Counted from the first letter of the stretch, positions 13,838 to 22,035 are shown. The stretch is 22,092 bases of DNA from CAYONQ01 sp964405375 (GCA_964405375.1 CAYONQ010000042.1:1-22092), one strand, 5' to 3'. Program-made: numbers and translations. Notes: generated by a model from the letters alone, not told the origin.

Positions 13838-15259
13838 ATGGCGAAATCGACTGAAGCGATGACAGAACAGAAACAGGACAATTTGACTAAAGCCCATAGC
13901 CGGTCCCGTGAGGGTAAAACCATTTGGCTTAAAACCGCCTTTAAGCTCTTTATCATTTTACAATTCCTCGGCGGGGCCTGTTCGTATGCTCTTGCGCAGG
14001 TTGAAGAGAAATATACATACGTGGATTGGCGAGATTTCCCTGGTAACCGCAAAGAAAGCTCAATGTATTCCGCTCTTTATCCGGCAAGTGATGGTAAGCT
14101 CTACATCGGTCTTTGCACACACGCAGGCGCCTCCCAGTTCTATCAGTATGACCCGGTTACGGACAATATGCGCCACATTGCGGATTTACCGGAGTTCCTC
14201 GGTGAAAAAGGCAAGGGGATACGCACGGCAGGTAAGGTTCACACAAAGTCGGTAGAAGACCGCCAGGGCCGGATATATTTCGGCACAATGTGCGAAGACT
14301 CAGGCCCTACCGAAATAGACCCCTATAGCTGGCAGGGACCCCACTGGATACGCTACGACCCGAAGACCGACAAACTTGAGGACTTAGGACTCATTAACCG
14401 TCTATGGGGGATTTACGGCCTGGCCATCGACCGCCAGCGAAATTATCTTTTCGCCACCGCCTGGAACGGTCATGTCTATCGGCTTGACATTGACCGAAAG
14501 ATTACCCGCGACCTTGGTCGAGTGGATGACTGGGACGTGCTTCGCTTCATTGTGGCCGACGAAGAAGGAAATGTTTATGGCTGTTACCCACCAAATGCCC
14601 GAATCTGGAAATATGATGCCAAAACCGAGCGGATTTACGACCTCTCTGTCTCAATTCCACGTGCCCCTGCAGTTTTTCCCCGCAAGATGACCAACCCGAT
14701 GCTGGAACGAAAGGCAATCTGGCGGGTCGTCGAATGGGACCCGGTTGAAAAAATGATTTATGGAGTAAGCGGCGGAAGCTCCATTCTCTTCCGCTATGAC
14801 CCTAAAGACGGCCCTGAAGGAAAGGTTACCACTTTGGAAAAATTGTGTTCCGAATACTTCTACCGTTCAGACCGCAAAGATGTGCCGTACTCGACGCTTG
14901 CCTTTACAATCGGCAAAGACAGAAAAATCTATTACGCCCCTGCCGGGATGGCGTTTGATTTTACCATCAAGGTAGAAGCGGCCACCCTGGCGGCGGACTT
15001 AGGCGGTGTCAGCAGAGCGCCTCACTCAGAGCTTATAACATACGACCTCGAAACACACAAACGGCAGTATCTGGGCATCTTAAGAACTACGGACAACCGC
15101 CGTGTATTTGGCTGCGGCGCCGCTGCCTGCGGCCCGGACGGCACAATTTACCTATGCGGAGCGGTGGAAACAAAAGATGTGAAAAACGCAGCCGGTACCG
15201 TCCTCGATAAATATCCCATTAAGATGTCACTGATGATTTACAAACCGAACCAGAATTGA
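13838..15259 (+). CDS. Secreted beta-propeller protein 1
   Basis: 473 residues. A basic N-terminal stretch of about 30 residues precedes a hydrophobic segment (about 34-53, FKLFIILQFLGGACSYALAQ), read as a signal peptide or anchor; Met at 13859 is an alternative start. The rest is built from recurring blade motifs of the type YDPxTxKxxxLG (YDPVTDNMRHI, YDPKTDKLEDLG, YDAKTERIYDLS, YDLETHKRQYLG) alternating with DGKLYIG or GRIYFG strands. This is typical of six- or seven-bladed propellers related to the SMP-30/NHL/kelch group. No catalytic set is evident. The next gene, 9 bases later, encodes a relative, so the two are probably co-expressed paralogues. Ligand or reaction is unknown. Confidence 0.8.
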   Translation: MAKSTEAMTEQKQDNLTKAHSRSREGKTIWLKTAFKLFIILQFLGGACSYALAQVEEKYTYVDWRDFPGNRKESSMYSALYPASDGKLYIGLCTHAGASQFYQYDPVTDNMRHIADLPEFLGEKGKGIRTAGKVHTKSVEDRQGRIYFGTMCEDSGPTEIDPYSWQGPHWIRYDPKTDKLEDLGLINRLWGIYGLAIDRQRNYLFATAWNGHVYRLDIDRKITRDLGRVDDWDVLRFIVADEEGNVYGCYPPNARIWKYDAKTERIYDLSVSIPRAPAVFPRKMTNPMLERKAIWRVVEWDPVEKMIYGVSGGSSILFRYDPKDGPEGKVTTLEKLCSEYFYRSDRKDVPYSTLAFTIGKDRKIYYAPAGMAFDFTIKVEAATLAADLGGVSRAPHSELITYDLETHKRQYLGILRTTDNRRVFGCGAAACGPDGTIYLCGAVETKDVKNAAGTVLDKYPIKMSLMIYKPNQN

Positions 15260-15268
15260 GGACCAGCT

Positions 15269-16588
15269 ATGAACCGCAGTATTAAAACTAAACCGAATGA
15301 CTGTCGGCATCTTTTATATTTCGTCCTCATTTTGATATTTTTTTACCTCTCTTCACTGTCTTTTGCGCAACATTGGGTAAACCCCTATTACGAGTGTCAT
15401 CATTTACAAATGCGTGACCTCGGCTACGCCGGCGTCAACGTGGTTCCGCCCAACTGCTCCGCTGTCACCTCGCTTGTAACCGCTCCGAGTAAAAAGATAT
15501 ACGGCGCCACCAGCGGAGACGTCTCCTATCTTTTCGTTTATGACCCGAAGATAAATAAAGTAAGACACCTGGGAAAACTGACCGGCCATCAAGGCGTATA
15601 TCATTCGCTGGTGATGGATAAGGAAGGTTACCTTTACATCGGAACGGGAAAGAACGTTTTAGAGCAGGTGGAGATTTCGAGCCAAACAGGCCCCGGACGT
15701 TATGCCATAATCGATTCCTTGTGGGACGACGTCAAGAGACCGTACGACGGATACAAAGGTGGGCATCTGCTGCGATATGACCCGCGCAAGGACGATGACA
15801 AGGTATATCTGCCCGACTGGGACTGCCCGGCGGCGGACTTGGGTGTGCCGGTCGCCGGCGACGGCATATACGCCCTGACGATTGACCAGGATAGAGACGT
15901 CATTTACGGTTTAACCTATCCGCACGGACAGATGTTCAGCTATGAAATCCGGGGGAAAAAGTTTCGCAACCTCGGCGAGACGAACAAAAGGGTCGTCTTT
16001 CACGGCCCTGAACGTGATTGGCGAACCCTGCCGCGAGATCTGGTCTGTGATGACTCGGGAAGGGTCTTCACTTCGGGCTCGGGCGGATTTTTGCATTATT
16101 ATCAGCCGGGCGATAAATCACTGACGGTAACTGACATTCGAATCCCCGGTGAATACTACCCCGTTCAGGCATACAGAGGGTATCCGACTGTTGAATATTT
16201 TGCCAAAGATTCAACCGGCCTGATTTATGGGGCCAGTTGTGATGGCTACCTTTTTTCCTTTGAAGCCGACAAAATGAAATTAAACAATCTCGGCAAACCG
16301 CGCATGACCAGACGAATACGCGCACTTACTATCGGCGGCGATGGTAAGGTCTATATGATAGCCGGTGAGCGAATGGAACCCTGCCGTCTGTTCTCCTATG
16401 ACCCGCAATGTGGCGTCTTTTCCGACCTGGGGGTTATGGCGGTGGATAGAAGCCCGTATTATTCCTGGCGGGCCGACCAGTTCGAGTGTATGACGACAGG
16501 TCCGGACGGCACAGTCTATATGGGCGAAAGCGACCGCCGCGCGCACCTGTTCCTTTTCTCACCTTTCGGCATTTCAATCTCGAAGTAG
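15269..16588 (+). CDS. Secreted beta-propeller protein 2
   Basis: 439 residues. The ATG follows GAGGA and lies 9 bases after the previous stop. It has a strong signal peptide (hydrophobic core LLYFVLILIFFYLSSLSFA, cut before QHW). It uses the same blade motifs as its neighbour: YDPKINKVRHLGKL, YDPRKDD, YEIRGKKFRNLGE, FEADKMKLNNLGK, YDPQCGVFSDLG, with GKVYMIAG or GTVYMGE strands between. It is thus a diverged paralogue. The YAGVNVVPPN segment after the signal peptide has no counterpart in protein 1. It ends 36 bases from the convergent HTH-protein gene, with no obvious terminator between. Confidence 0.8.
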   Translation: MNRSIKTKPNDCRHLLYFVLILIFFYLSSLSFAQHWVNPYYECHHLQMRDLGYAGVNVVPPNCSAVTSLVTAPSKKIYGATSGDVSYLFVYDPKINKVRHLGKLTGHQGVYHSLVMDKEGYLYIGTGKNVLEQVEISSQTGPGRYAIIDSLWDDVKRPYDGYKGGHLLRYDPRKDDDKVYLPDWDCPAADLGVPVAGDGIYALTIDQDRDVIYGLTYPHGQMFSYEIRGKKFRNLGETNKRVVFHGPERDWRTLPRDLVCDDSGRVFTSGSGGFLHYYQPGDKSLTVTDIRIPGEYYPVQAYRGYPTVEYFAKDSTGLIYGASCDGYLFSFEADKMKLNNLGKPRMTRRIRALTIGGDGKVYMIAGERMEPCRLFSYDPQCGVFSDLGVMAVDRSPYYSWRADQFECMTTGPDGTVYMGESDRRAHLFLFSPFGISISK

Positions 16589-16624
16589 CAGATGGTAAAA
16601 AGCTCGAAAAAACTTGTCAAATTC

Positions 16625-17650
16625 TCAGGCGGTTTCACCCTCTGAAGCCGGTGGGGCGGGCTCTTCAGCTTTCTTCTTTTTCTCTTTTTTTGCCTTCGGC
16701 TTCTTGGTTGTTTTGCTGCCGGTCCCCGCCGGCATAAAGCCCGCAACGGTCAGGACCAAAGCCACTACCACAAAGCCGCCCAGCACCGGCAGGATTATGC
16801 CTTGTATCTGCTTTAAGATTGAAGGCACACCGCCGCTTTGACCTGCAATGGCAACCATAGCGGTGTAAACAAACACCAGCAGGGGCAAAAACAGCATCAG
16901 TCCGAAGATGTTACTTGACCTGTCCGGTGCCGGTTCAACATACGCCCCAACTGTTGTCGCCGGCATCACAACGGGCTCTTCCACAGCGGGCTCTTCTTCG
17001 GCAAACGCCTGCTCTGCTTCAGCAGCTACCTCTTCCAAAGCAGGGCCGGACTCCTCTGCCTGCTGGTCCTTCTCACCCTCGGATGTGTAAATCTCGTCGA
17101 GAATACCGCCTAATGAGGTGTCATCGGCCTGCAGCGAAAGGTCCAGCAGTCCCGACCCGCTACCGAAGGTATCTAAGTTCACGTCTTCTTCAATCTCTTC
17201 CAATGACGCCTCGCCCCCTGCGGCCTTGGTCTCACCCATAATCTCATCTACCAATGATGTATCACCGGAAGCGGCTTGGGTCTCAGCCATAGTGTCATCT
17301 GTTAGTTTGTAATCGTCGGCATCCAGTTCGCCGAGGACATCGATTCCTTCGCGGGCCACGGCGGTATCCGCATCGGCCAGCTCACCTGCTGTGACCGGAC
17401 CTTCGGTTGTTTCCGGCGCCAGCGTAATCTCCTCTTCTTCTACCGGCTGTTCCGCCTCAGCCGCAGTCTCTTTCGCCGCCATAATACTTGAATCGGACAT
17501 CAACGCCTCAACTTCATCGACCTTAAACAGCAAATTCGGGCCATCACGAAACTCACGCAACCTGCCACTTTTGACGATGTCTTTTACCTCTTGCTCTGTT
17601 TTGTTGAGCTTCTCGGCTACTTCTTTTAACGAATAGAACATACCAGCCAT
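16625..17650 (-). CDS. Excisionase-type HTH protein with two membrane helices
   Basis: 341 residues from an ATG with AAAGGAG about 12 bases upstream. Residues 5-50 are a MerR/excisionase-type helix-turn-helix (YSLKEVAEKLNKTEQEVKDI, then SGRLREFRDGPNLLFKVDEVE). Residues 51-240 are a highly acidic, Ala/Glu-rich linker with an imperfect duplication (TMAETQAASGDTSLVDEI and IMGETKAAGGEASLEEI, about 120-153). Two hydrophobic helices follow (about 248-269 and 284-305), then a Lys-rich tail (about 313-328, KKPKAKKEKKKK). An HTH of this sort joined to membrane helices suggests a membrane-tethered DNA- or protein-binding factor. DNA target and function are not known. It has its own promoter. Confidence 0.8.
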   Translation of the reverse strand: MAGMFYSLKEVAEKLNKTEQEVKDIVKSGRLREFRDGPNLLFKVDEVEALMSDSSIMAAKETAAEAEQPVEEEEITLAPETTEGPVTAGELADADTAVAREGIDVLGELDADDYKLTDDTMAETQAASGDTSLVDEIMGETKAAGGEASLEEIEEDVNLDTFGSGSGLLDLSLQADDTSLGGILDEIYTSEGEKDQQAEESGPALEEVAAEAEQAFAEEEPAVEEPVVMPATTVGAYVEPAPDRSSNIFGLMLFLPLLVFVYTAMVAIAGQSGGVPSILKQIQGIILPVLGGFVVVALVLTVAGFMPAGTGSKTTKKPKAKKEKKKKAEEPAPPASEGETA

Positions 17651-17725
17651 AATTACTCATTCTCCTTTAAGCTAACTTTTTGCCCTGTTACCTCTTTTTC
17701 ACCAAAAAACCCCTCACTCTAAAGA

Positions 17726-17754
17726 ATTATATCTCAACCGTTGTGAATATGCAA
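17726..17754 (-). promoter_or_regulatory. Sigma70-like promoter for the HTH-membrane protein
   Basis: On the minus strand TTGCAT (17749-17754), a 17-base spacer and a perfect TATAAT (17726-17731). The start codon is 76 bases downstream of the -10. Confidence 0.75.
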
Positions 17755-17901
17755 GCGTTTTTTCCAGTGAAAATGCCACGAGCCGGTTCTGGAAGGCAGG
17801 TTAGAAACATCAATATTTCCCAGCCCCGCATACGATTTTATTGCAGCAATGAACTGGTTTATGTAGAATGCGTTGGCTGATGGGCATTATATCTGTTCTT
17901 T

Positions 17902-17976
17902 CGGGGTGTAGCTCAGCTTGGCCAGAGCGCCTGCTTTGGGAGCAGGAAGTCGTAGGTTCAAATCCTATCACCCCGA
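17902..17976 (+). tRNA. tRNA-Pro (anticodon UGG)
   Basis: 75 nt. The acceptor stem CGGGGTG/CACCCCG pairs fully, with discriminator A. The D arm contains GCTCAGCTTGGCCAGAGC. The anticodon arm is CCTGC-TTTGGGA-GCAGG (anticodon TGG), and the T arm contains GGTTCAAATCC. CCA is not encoded. Confidence 0.95.
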
Positions 17977-18063
17977 GTTGTGTAATATCAGCAGTGTCAA
18001 CAGCTTATGCGGCTGCCGGCTTACTTTTTATTGTCCATCCGCTCCCGAACCAGCGTGTTTTTT

Positions 18064-18092
18064 TTGAAATATTCGGTAATATTGTGTATAAT
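18064..18092 (+). promoter_or_regulatory. Strong sigma70-like promoter for DUF362 gene 1
   Basis: TTGAAA (18064-18069), a 17-base spacer and a perfect TATAAT (18087-18092). The predicted start near 18099 gives a leader of about 68 bases to position 18167. This supports a translation start upstream of 18311, which would otherwise leave a leader of over 200 bases. Confidence 0.8.
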
Positions 18093-18120
18093 AAGCAATA
18101 ATCGGGATAGATAGCCAAAT

Positions 18121-18145
18121 CTACCTCTTGCTGACGCCGAGGTAG
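18121..18145 (+). promoter_or_regulatory. Leader hairpin just before the ribosome-binding site
   Basis: Perfect 7-bp stem CTACCTC (18121-18127) / GAGGTAG (18139-18145) with an 11-base loop, ending 6 bases before the AAGGAGG Shine-Dalgarno sequence (18152-18158). The 5' arm contains CCTC, which could also pair with the Shine-Dalgarno sequence, so translational control is possible. Confidence 0.45.
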
Positions 18146-18166
18146 GTAATTAAGGAGGCAGGGGTT

Positions 18167-20023
18167 ATATACAACAGGAAAAGCAAAAATGATTTCTCAA
18201 TATGCCCTAAGAGCGGCAGGGCATCTAAGTGCCGGCTAAAAAGCCGCTGGGTCAAATGGCTCTTTCCCATCACGGGACTATTAGCGACAATATGGTTTCT
18301 CATCCGTGTATTGCCCAAACCCAGCCGGGCGACCTATCCCTGCCAGCGCGTAGCATTCCCGCTTGCCTCGACCTTCATAGCATATATTCTTGGCATCGGC
18401 GCTACAGCCGTTGCGCTTCGCAGGGCAAGAAAACGCCTTAATCAATCGCGTTATGTAGTGGCAGGCGTCTGCATCTTCGTCGGCCTGGCCTCTGCCTGGC
18501 TGACCATAAGTATAGATTCGAGGCAAGCTACGGCAGAGCCCTTCGTTCCCCCTGACCCGGCAAATTTACCTATGGGTATTGCCAAGGGAATTCATCCGGG
18601 CCGGGTCGCCTGGGCTCATAACCCTGATGCCACAGATTGGGATGGCTCCAGCGATTATTACTGGGATGAAAACCATACTGACGCCAACATCGTCGAACAG
18701 ATGATGTCCGGCGCCGTCCGCTGGCTTACCGGCGAGTTGACTAACGTCGATGCATGGGACGCCTTGTTTAAACACTTCAATCAAAATCACGATAAGGATG
18801 ATGTGGGCTACAGCCCGGGTGAAAAAATCGCCATCAAGCCCAATCTCGTTGAGCACAGGCGGCACGCCGATTACGATAATTATGCAGACCTTGCCCCTGT
18901 GATGCTCGTTGTGCTGTTAAAGCAGTTGGTATGGGACGCCGGCGTTCCGGAAAACTGCATCACGGTTTGTGAATCTTCCCGATATATCTCGGATAAGCTC
19001 TTTTACAGATGTTACGCCCTTTTCCCGGATGTCAACTACACCGAAACCAATTACTATACCGAGGCGGGTTACGACGATATCGGCGCGGACCCCAACCGGC
19101 CGCCGGTCGAGCCGACCGACGTAAATATGATTTTTTACAGCAGCATTAATATCAAGGATAACAACGAGCCGATACCACCTGACAAGCTGCCGATGCCCTT
19201 CGTAGAGGCCGATTATGTTATCAATCTGGCTATAATGAAACCCCACGGCAGCGCAGGCGTAACACTTAGCGCCAAGAACTGGTATGGCTGTTTCTGCATC
19301 AAGCCGGGCAATTACAGAGATAATAACGCCCATCATTCCCTTTCGCCCAAGACACTGCCTGAATACGAGCAGTACAGGGTTCTGGTTGACCTGATGGGCC
19401 ACGAGCACCTCGGCGGCAAGACTATGCTGTTCATATTAGACGGGCTGTGGGGTTTTCCGCGGGTGGGAAAGTCCGGCTCCGAACCTGAAAAGTGGGGTTA
19501 CCCTCCCTTCAACAATGATTATCCGTCCAGCATACTTATGTCACAGGACCACGTGGCGATAGACTCGGTGGGACTGGATTTCCTGCGGGCCGAATTTGCC
19601 GATAATATGGGCGGCGACGGCGTAACGGAAGGCATTGACGATTATCTCCACGAAGCCGCTCTGGCCGATGACCCTTGTTCGGGGACATTTTACGACCCTC
19701 ACCGTCAAATCGGCGACCCCTGTGCGGTACGGCTGGCCAGTCTCGGCGTCCACGAGCACTGGAACAATGAGACCGACAAACAATACTCCCGCGACCTCGG
19801 CACAGCGGAAGGGATAGAACTTGTGAGATGTACCGCTGCTCTGGACGGCGATGTCGACTGCGATTGCAAGGTAAATCATATAGACCTCACTCAGATGTCA
19901 GTTGAGTGGCTGGCTGAAGACGGCCCGGACAGCGACCTTGACGGTAATGGGGATGTCGATATGAGCGATTTTGCCATTTTGGCGGACGATTGGCTCAAGT
20001 GCAATCTCTCCACACAAGACTAA
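18167..20023 (+). CDS. Membrane-anchored DUF362 protein with C-terminal dockerin (unusual ATA start proposed)
   Basis: 618 residues if begun at ATA 18167; the first ordinary start codon is TTG 18311 (570 residues). I choose 18167 because the frame matches the neighbour's N-terminus (KCRL, WVKWLFPITGLLATIWFLIR) with mostly third-base differences, and AAGGAGG lies 8 bases upstream as in the neighbour. Three membrane helices (about 29-48, 63-83, 95-115) are followed by the DUF362 domain: EKIAIKPNLV (about 219-228), KPHGSAGVTLSAKNWYG, GHEHLGGKTMLFILDGLWG, SQDHVAIDSVG. Charge distribution places this domain outside the cytoplasm. Residues about 558-618 are a type I dockerin with two calcium loops, DVDCDCKVNHID and DLDGNGDVDMSD, each followed by a helix ending in WL. 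DUF362 function is unknown; the dockerin suggests attachment to a cohesin-like partner. Confidence 0.88.
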   Translation: MYNRKSKNDFSICPKSGRASKCRLKSRWVKWLFPITGLLATIWFLIRVLPKPSRATYPCQRVAFPLASTFIAYILGIGATAVALRRARKRLNQSRYVVAGVCIFVGLASAWLTISIDSRQATAEPFVPPDPANLPMGIAKGIHPGRVAWAHNPDATDWDGSSDYYWDENHTDANIVEQMMSGAVRWLTGELTNVDAWDALFKHFNQNHDKDDVGYSPGEKIAIKPNLVEHRRHADYDNYADLAPVMLVVLLKQLVWDAGVPENCITVCESSRYISDKLFYRCYALFPDVNYTETNYYTEAGYDDIGADPNRPPVEPTDVNMIFYSSINIKDNNEPIPPDKLPMPFVEADYVINLAIMKPHGSAGVTLSAKNWYGCFCIKPGNYRDNNAHHSLSPKTLPEYEQYRVLVDLMGHEHLGGKTMLFILDGLWGFPRVGKSGSEPEKWGYPPFNNDYPSSILMSQDHVAIDSVGLDFLRAEFADNMGGDGVTEGIDDYLHEAALADDPCSGTFYDPHRQIGDPCAVRLASLGVHEHWNNETDKQYSRDLGTAEGIELVRCTAALDGDVDCDCKVNHIDLTQMSVEWLAEDGPDSDLDGNGDVDMSDFAILADDWLKCNLSTQD

Positions 20024-20035
20024 TTTTAATGGTAA

Positions 20036-20054
20036 CAACGTTAAAAAAACGTTG
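20036..20054 (+). terminator. Hairpin between the DUF362 genes
   Basis: Perfect 7-bp stem CAACGTT (20036-20042) / AACGTTG (20048-20054) with an AAAAA loop, 12 bases after the first DUF362 stop. There is no T run, and it touches the -35 of the next promoter, so it may instead be an operator. Confidence 0.4.
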
Positions 20055-20080
20055 AGCAATCGGAACATCGTGGTTATAAT
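20052..20080 (+). promoter_or_regulatory. Sigma70-like promoter for DUF362 gene 2
   Basis: TTGAGC (20052-20057), a 17-base spacer and a perfect TATAAT (20075-20080), 34 bases before the ATG. The second copy can therefore be expressed independently of the first. Confidence 0.7.
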
Positions 20081-20114
20081 TAGATTAAAACAAATGATTA
20101 AGGAGAGTTAGATT

Positions 20115-21863
20115 ATGTGCGCCCGAAAAAAAGAAAATAGTTTAACAGGTCATAAGAGTAGCAAATCATTTAAGTGCCGGCTGAGAAAAGGCTGGGTCAA
20201 ATGGCTTTTTCCCATCACGGGGCTGTTAGCGACAATATGGTTTCTCATCCGTGTATTACCTAAACCAAGCCGGGCGACCTATCCCTGCCAGCGTGCGGCA
20301 TTTCCGTTGGCCTCGGCTTTCATAGCATACATTCTTGGACTGTTCGGCACAGCCGTTGCGATTCGCAAGGCGAAACGGCACATTCGTCAATCACGTTTCG
20401 TTCTGGCTGGTGTCTGCATTCTCGTTGGCCTGGCCTCTGCGTGGCTGACCATAGGCATAAATTCAAGTGAGGTTGTAGCAGCAAAAGCTGCGGTAAAAAA
20501 GGCCGTTACCAAACCCTTTGTTCCTATTGACCCGCCGAACAAGCCGATGGGTGTTGCCAAAGGAATCTTCCCCGGCCGAGTCGCTTGGGCTCACGACCCC
20601 GATGCCACCAACTGGAACCCGGCGTGGAATGAGAGAACCGACATTTTCTACTGGGACGACGACCATACCAATCAAGCCGTAGTCGAACAGATGATGTCAA
20701 ACGCCCTGTGCTGTTTGACAAACGAGAAGACCGATAAGGATGTGTGGGATGCCTTGTTTAAGTACTTTAACCGGACACATAACAAAGGCGATGTAGGTTA
20801 CACTAAAGGTGAGAAAATCGTCATTAAACCCAATCTTGTTGATGGCAGACGGCACGATGATAGAGACAATTACGCCGACCTTCCTCCGCAGGTGCTCGTT
20901 GGGCTGCTCAAACAATTGGTACAACAGGCCGGTGTCCCCCAGAATTGCATCACCGTCTGTGAGTCCTCACGGTACATAGCGGACAAGTTCATGGACAAGT
21001 GCTATCCGATTTTTCCGGATGTTACCTACGCCGAGACCAATTACTATGATGAGGCCGGCTTCAACGACATCAATACCGACCCCCGGCGACCGGCGGTCAA
21101 GCCGACCAAGAAAGATATGATATTTTATAGCGGCGTTAACGTTAAGAACGATAATAAGCCGATACCGCCTGACAAGCTGCCGGTGCCCTTTGTCGAGGCC
21201 GACTACGCTATCAATCTGGCCATAATGAAACCACACGGCAGTGCGGTAATAACGTTGTGCGCCAAGAACTGGTATGGCTGCTTTTGCCGCAAGCCGGGCG
21301 ACCACAGGAAAAGAAACGCTCATCACTATCTGTCACCCAGGAGACTGCGCGAGTATAGTCAATACCGGGTTCTGGTTGACCTGATGGGTCACGAGCATCT
21401 CGGAGGCAAGACTATGCTGTTCATAGTGGATGGTTTGTGGGGTTTTCCCGGGCCGCATGGCAAGGGCTCCGAACCGAAGAAGTGGGATTGTCCGCCTTTC
21501 AACGGCGATTATCCGTCCAGCATCTTTATGTCACAGGACCATGTAGCGATTGATTCGGTGGGATTTGATTTTCTCAGGACAGAATTCACCGACAAGATGG
21601 TCGGAGCTCCGGATGATTATCTTCACGAGGCCGCTTTGGCGGACAACCCGCCTTCCGGCACGTTCTACGACCCTCACCGTCCGATTGGCCACCCGAAGGC
21701 AACAAGGTTAGCCAGTCTTGGTGTGCACGAGCACTGGAACAACCGCATCGATAAAAAATACAGCCGTAACCTCGGCAAAGGAGAGGGGATAGAACTTGTG
21801 AAATGCGGCACCGCAGCAGATAAGGGCAGCACCAAGGGCAGCAAAGCTGGAAAAAAGGATTAG
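20115..21863 (+). CDS. Membrane-anchored DUF362 protein without dockerin
   Basis: 582 residues from an ATG with AAGGAGA 8 bases upstream. It is a tandem paralogue of the preceding gene over nearly its whole length. It has a Lys/Arg-rich cytoplasmic N-terminus, three membrane helices (about 29-47, 62-82, 95-115), and a positively charged cytoplasmic loop (IRKAKRHIRQSR), which places the DUF362 domain outside. DUF362 motifs: EKIVIKPNLVDGRRHDD, ESSRYIADK, KPHGSAVITLCAKNWYG, VDLMGHEHLGGKTMLFIVDG, SQDHVAIDSVGFDF. Instead of a dockerin it ends in a short Gly/Lys/Ser tail (KGSTKGSKAGKKD). No Cys cluster for an Fe-S centre, seen in some DUF362 proteins, is present. Biochemical role is unknown. Confidence 0.92.
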   Translation: MCARKKENSLTGHKSSKSFKCRLRKGWVKWLFPITGLLATIWFLIRVLPKPSRATYPCQRAAFPLASAFIAYILGLFGTAVAIRKAKRHIRQSRFVLAGVCILVGLASAWLTIGINSSEVVAAKAAVKKAVTKPFVPIDPPNKPMGVAKGIFPGRVAWAHDPDATNWNPAWNERTDIFYWDDDHTNQAVVEQMMSNALCCLTNEKTDKDVWDALFKYFNRTHNKGDVGYTKGEKIVIKPNLVDGRRHDDRDNYADLPPQVLVGLLKQLVQQAGVPQNCITVCESSRYIADKFMDKCYPIFPDVTYAETNYYDEAGFNDINTDPRRPAVKPTKKDMIFYSGVNVKNDNKPIPPDKLPVPFVEADYAINLAIMKPHGSAVITLCAKNWYGCFCRKPGDHRKRNAHHYLSPRRLREYSQYRVLVDLMGHEHLGGKTMLFIVDGLWGFPGPHGKGSEPKKWDCPPFNGDYPSSIFMSQDHVAIDSVGFDFLRTEFTDKMVGAPDDYLHEAALADNPPSGTFYDPHRPIGHPKATRLASLGVHEHWNNRIDKKYSRNLGKGEGIELVKCGTAADKGSTKGSKAGKKD

Positions 21864-22007
21864 GCAGCCGTCAAGGTCAACTTAGCGGTCTTTGACGTTG
21901 ATTTTTGGTGTGGTGACACAAGTGATGGCAGAAAAGCCGACTCTATGAACTTTGTCGTCGCGGCAGGTGATTGGCTAAAGTTTGTGCGCATCTTCCAAGC
22001 CCAATGT
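21864..22007 (+). pseudogene. Possible decayed dockerin segment after DUF362 gene 2
   Basis: The frame stays open for 48 codons immediately after the TAG stop of the second DUF362 gene. It reads KVNLAVFDVDF and then ADSMNFVVAAGDWLKF, which resembles the dockerin of copy 1 (KVNHIDL and VDMSDFAILADDWLKC). The calcium-ligand Asp pattern is mostly gone. I read this as a relic of a dockerin cut off by a new stop codon, but the match is short. Confidence 0.35.
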
Positions 22008-22035
22008 TGACACTCCAACCCATTTTCAGTATAAT
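22007..22035 (+). promoter_or_regulatory. Consensus sigma70 promoter leaving the window
   Basis: TTGACA (22007-22012), a 17-base spacer and TATAAT (22030-22035): both hexamers are perfect consensus. The transcript would start near 22042 and run to the right; the gene or RNA it drives lies mostly or wholly outside the window. No start codon with a ribosome-binding site is seen before the right edge. Confidence 0.75.

Noticed and set aside
17868..18101. 77-codon open frame on the plus strand
   Set aside because: It overlaps the complete tRNA-Pro gene and the promoter of the DUF362 gene.
18917..19408. 163-codon minus-strand frame opposite the DUF362 gene, with a similar one at 20967-21326
   Set aside because: The two antisense frames resemble each other only because the sense genes are paralogues; no start signals.
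20036..20054. Definite rho-independent terminator after DUF362 gene 1
   Set aside because: The stem is only 7 bp, AT-containing, and not followed by a T run; listed only as a low-confidence hairpin.
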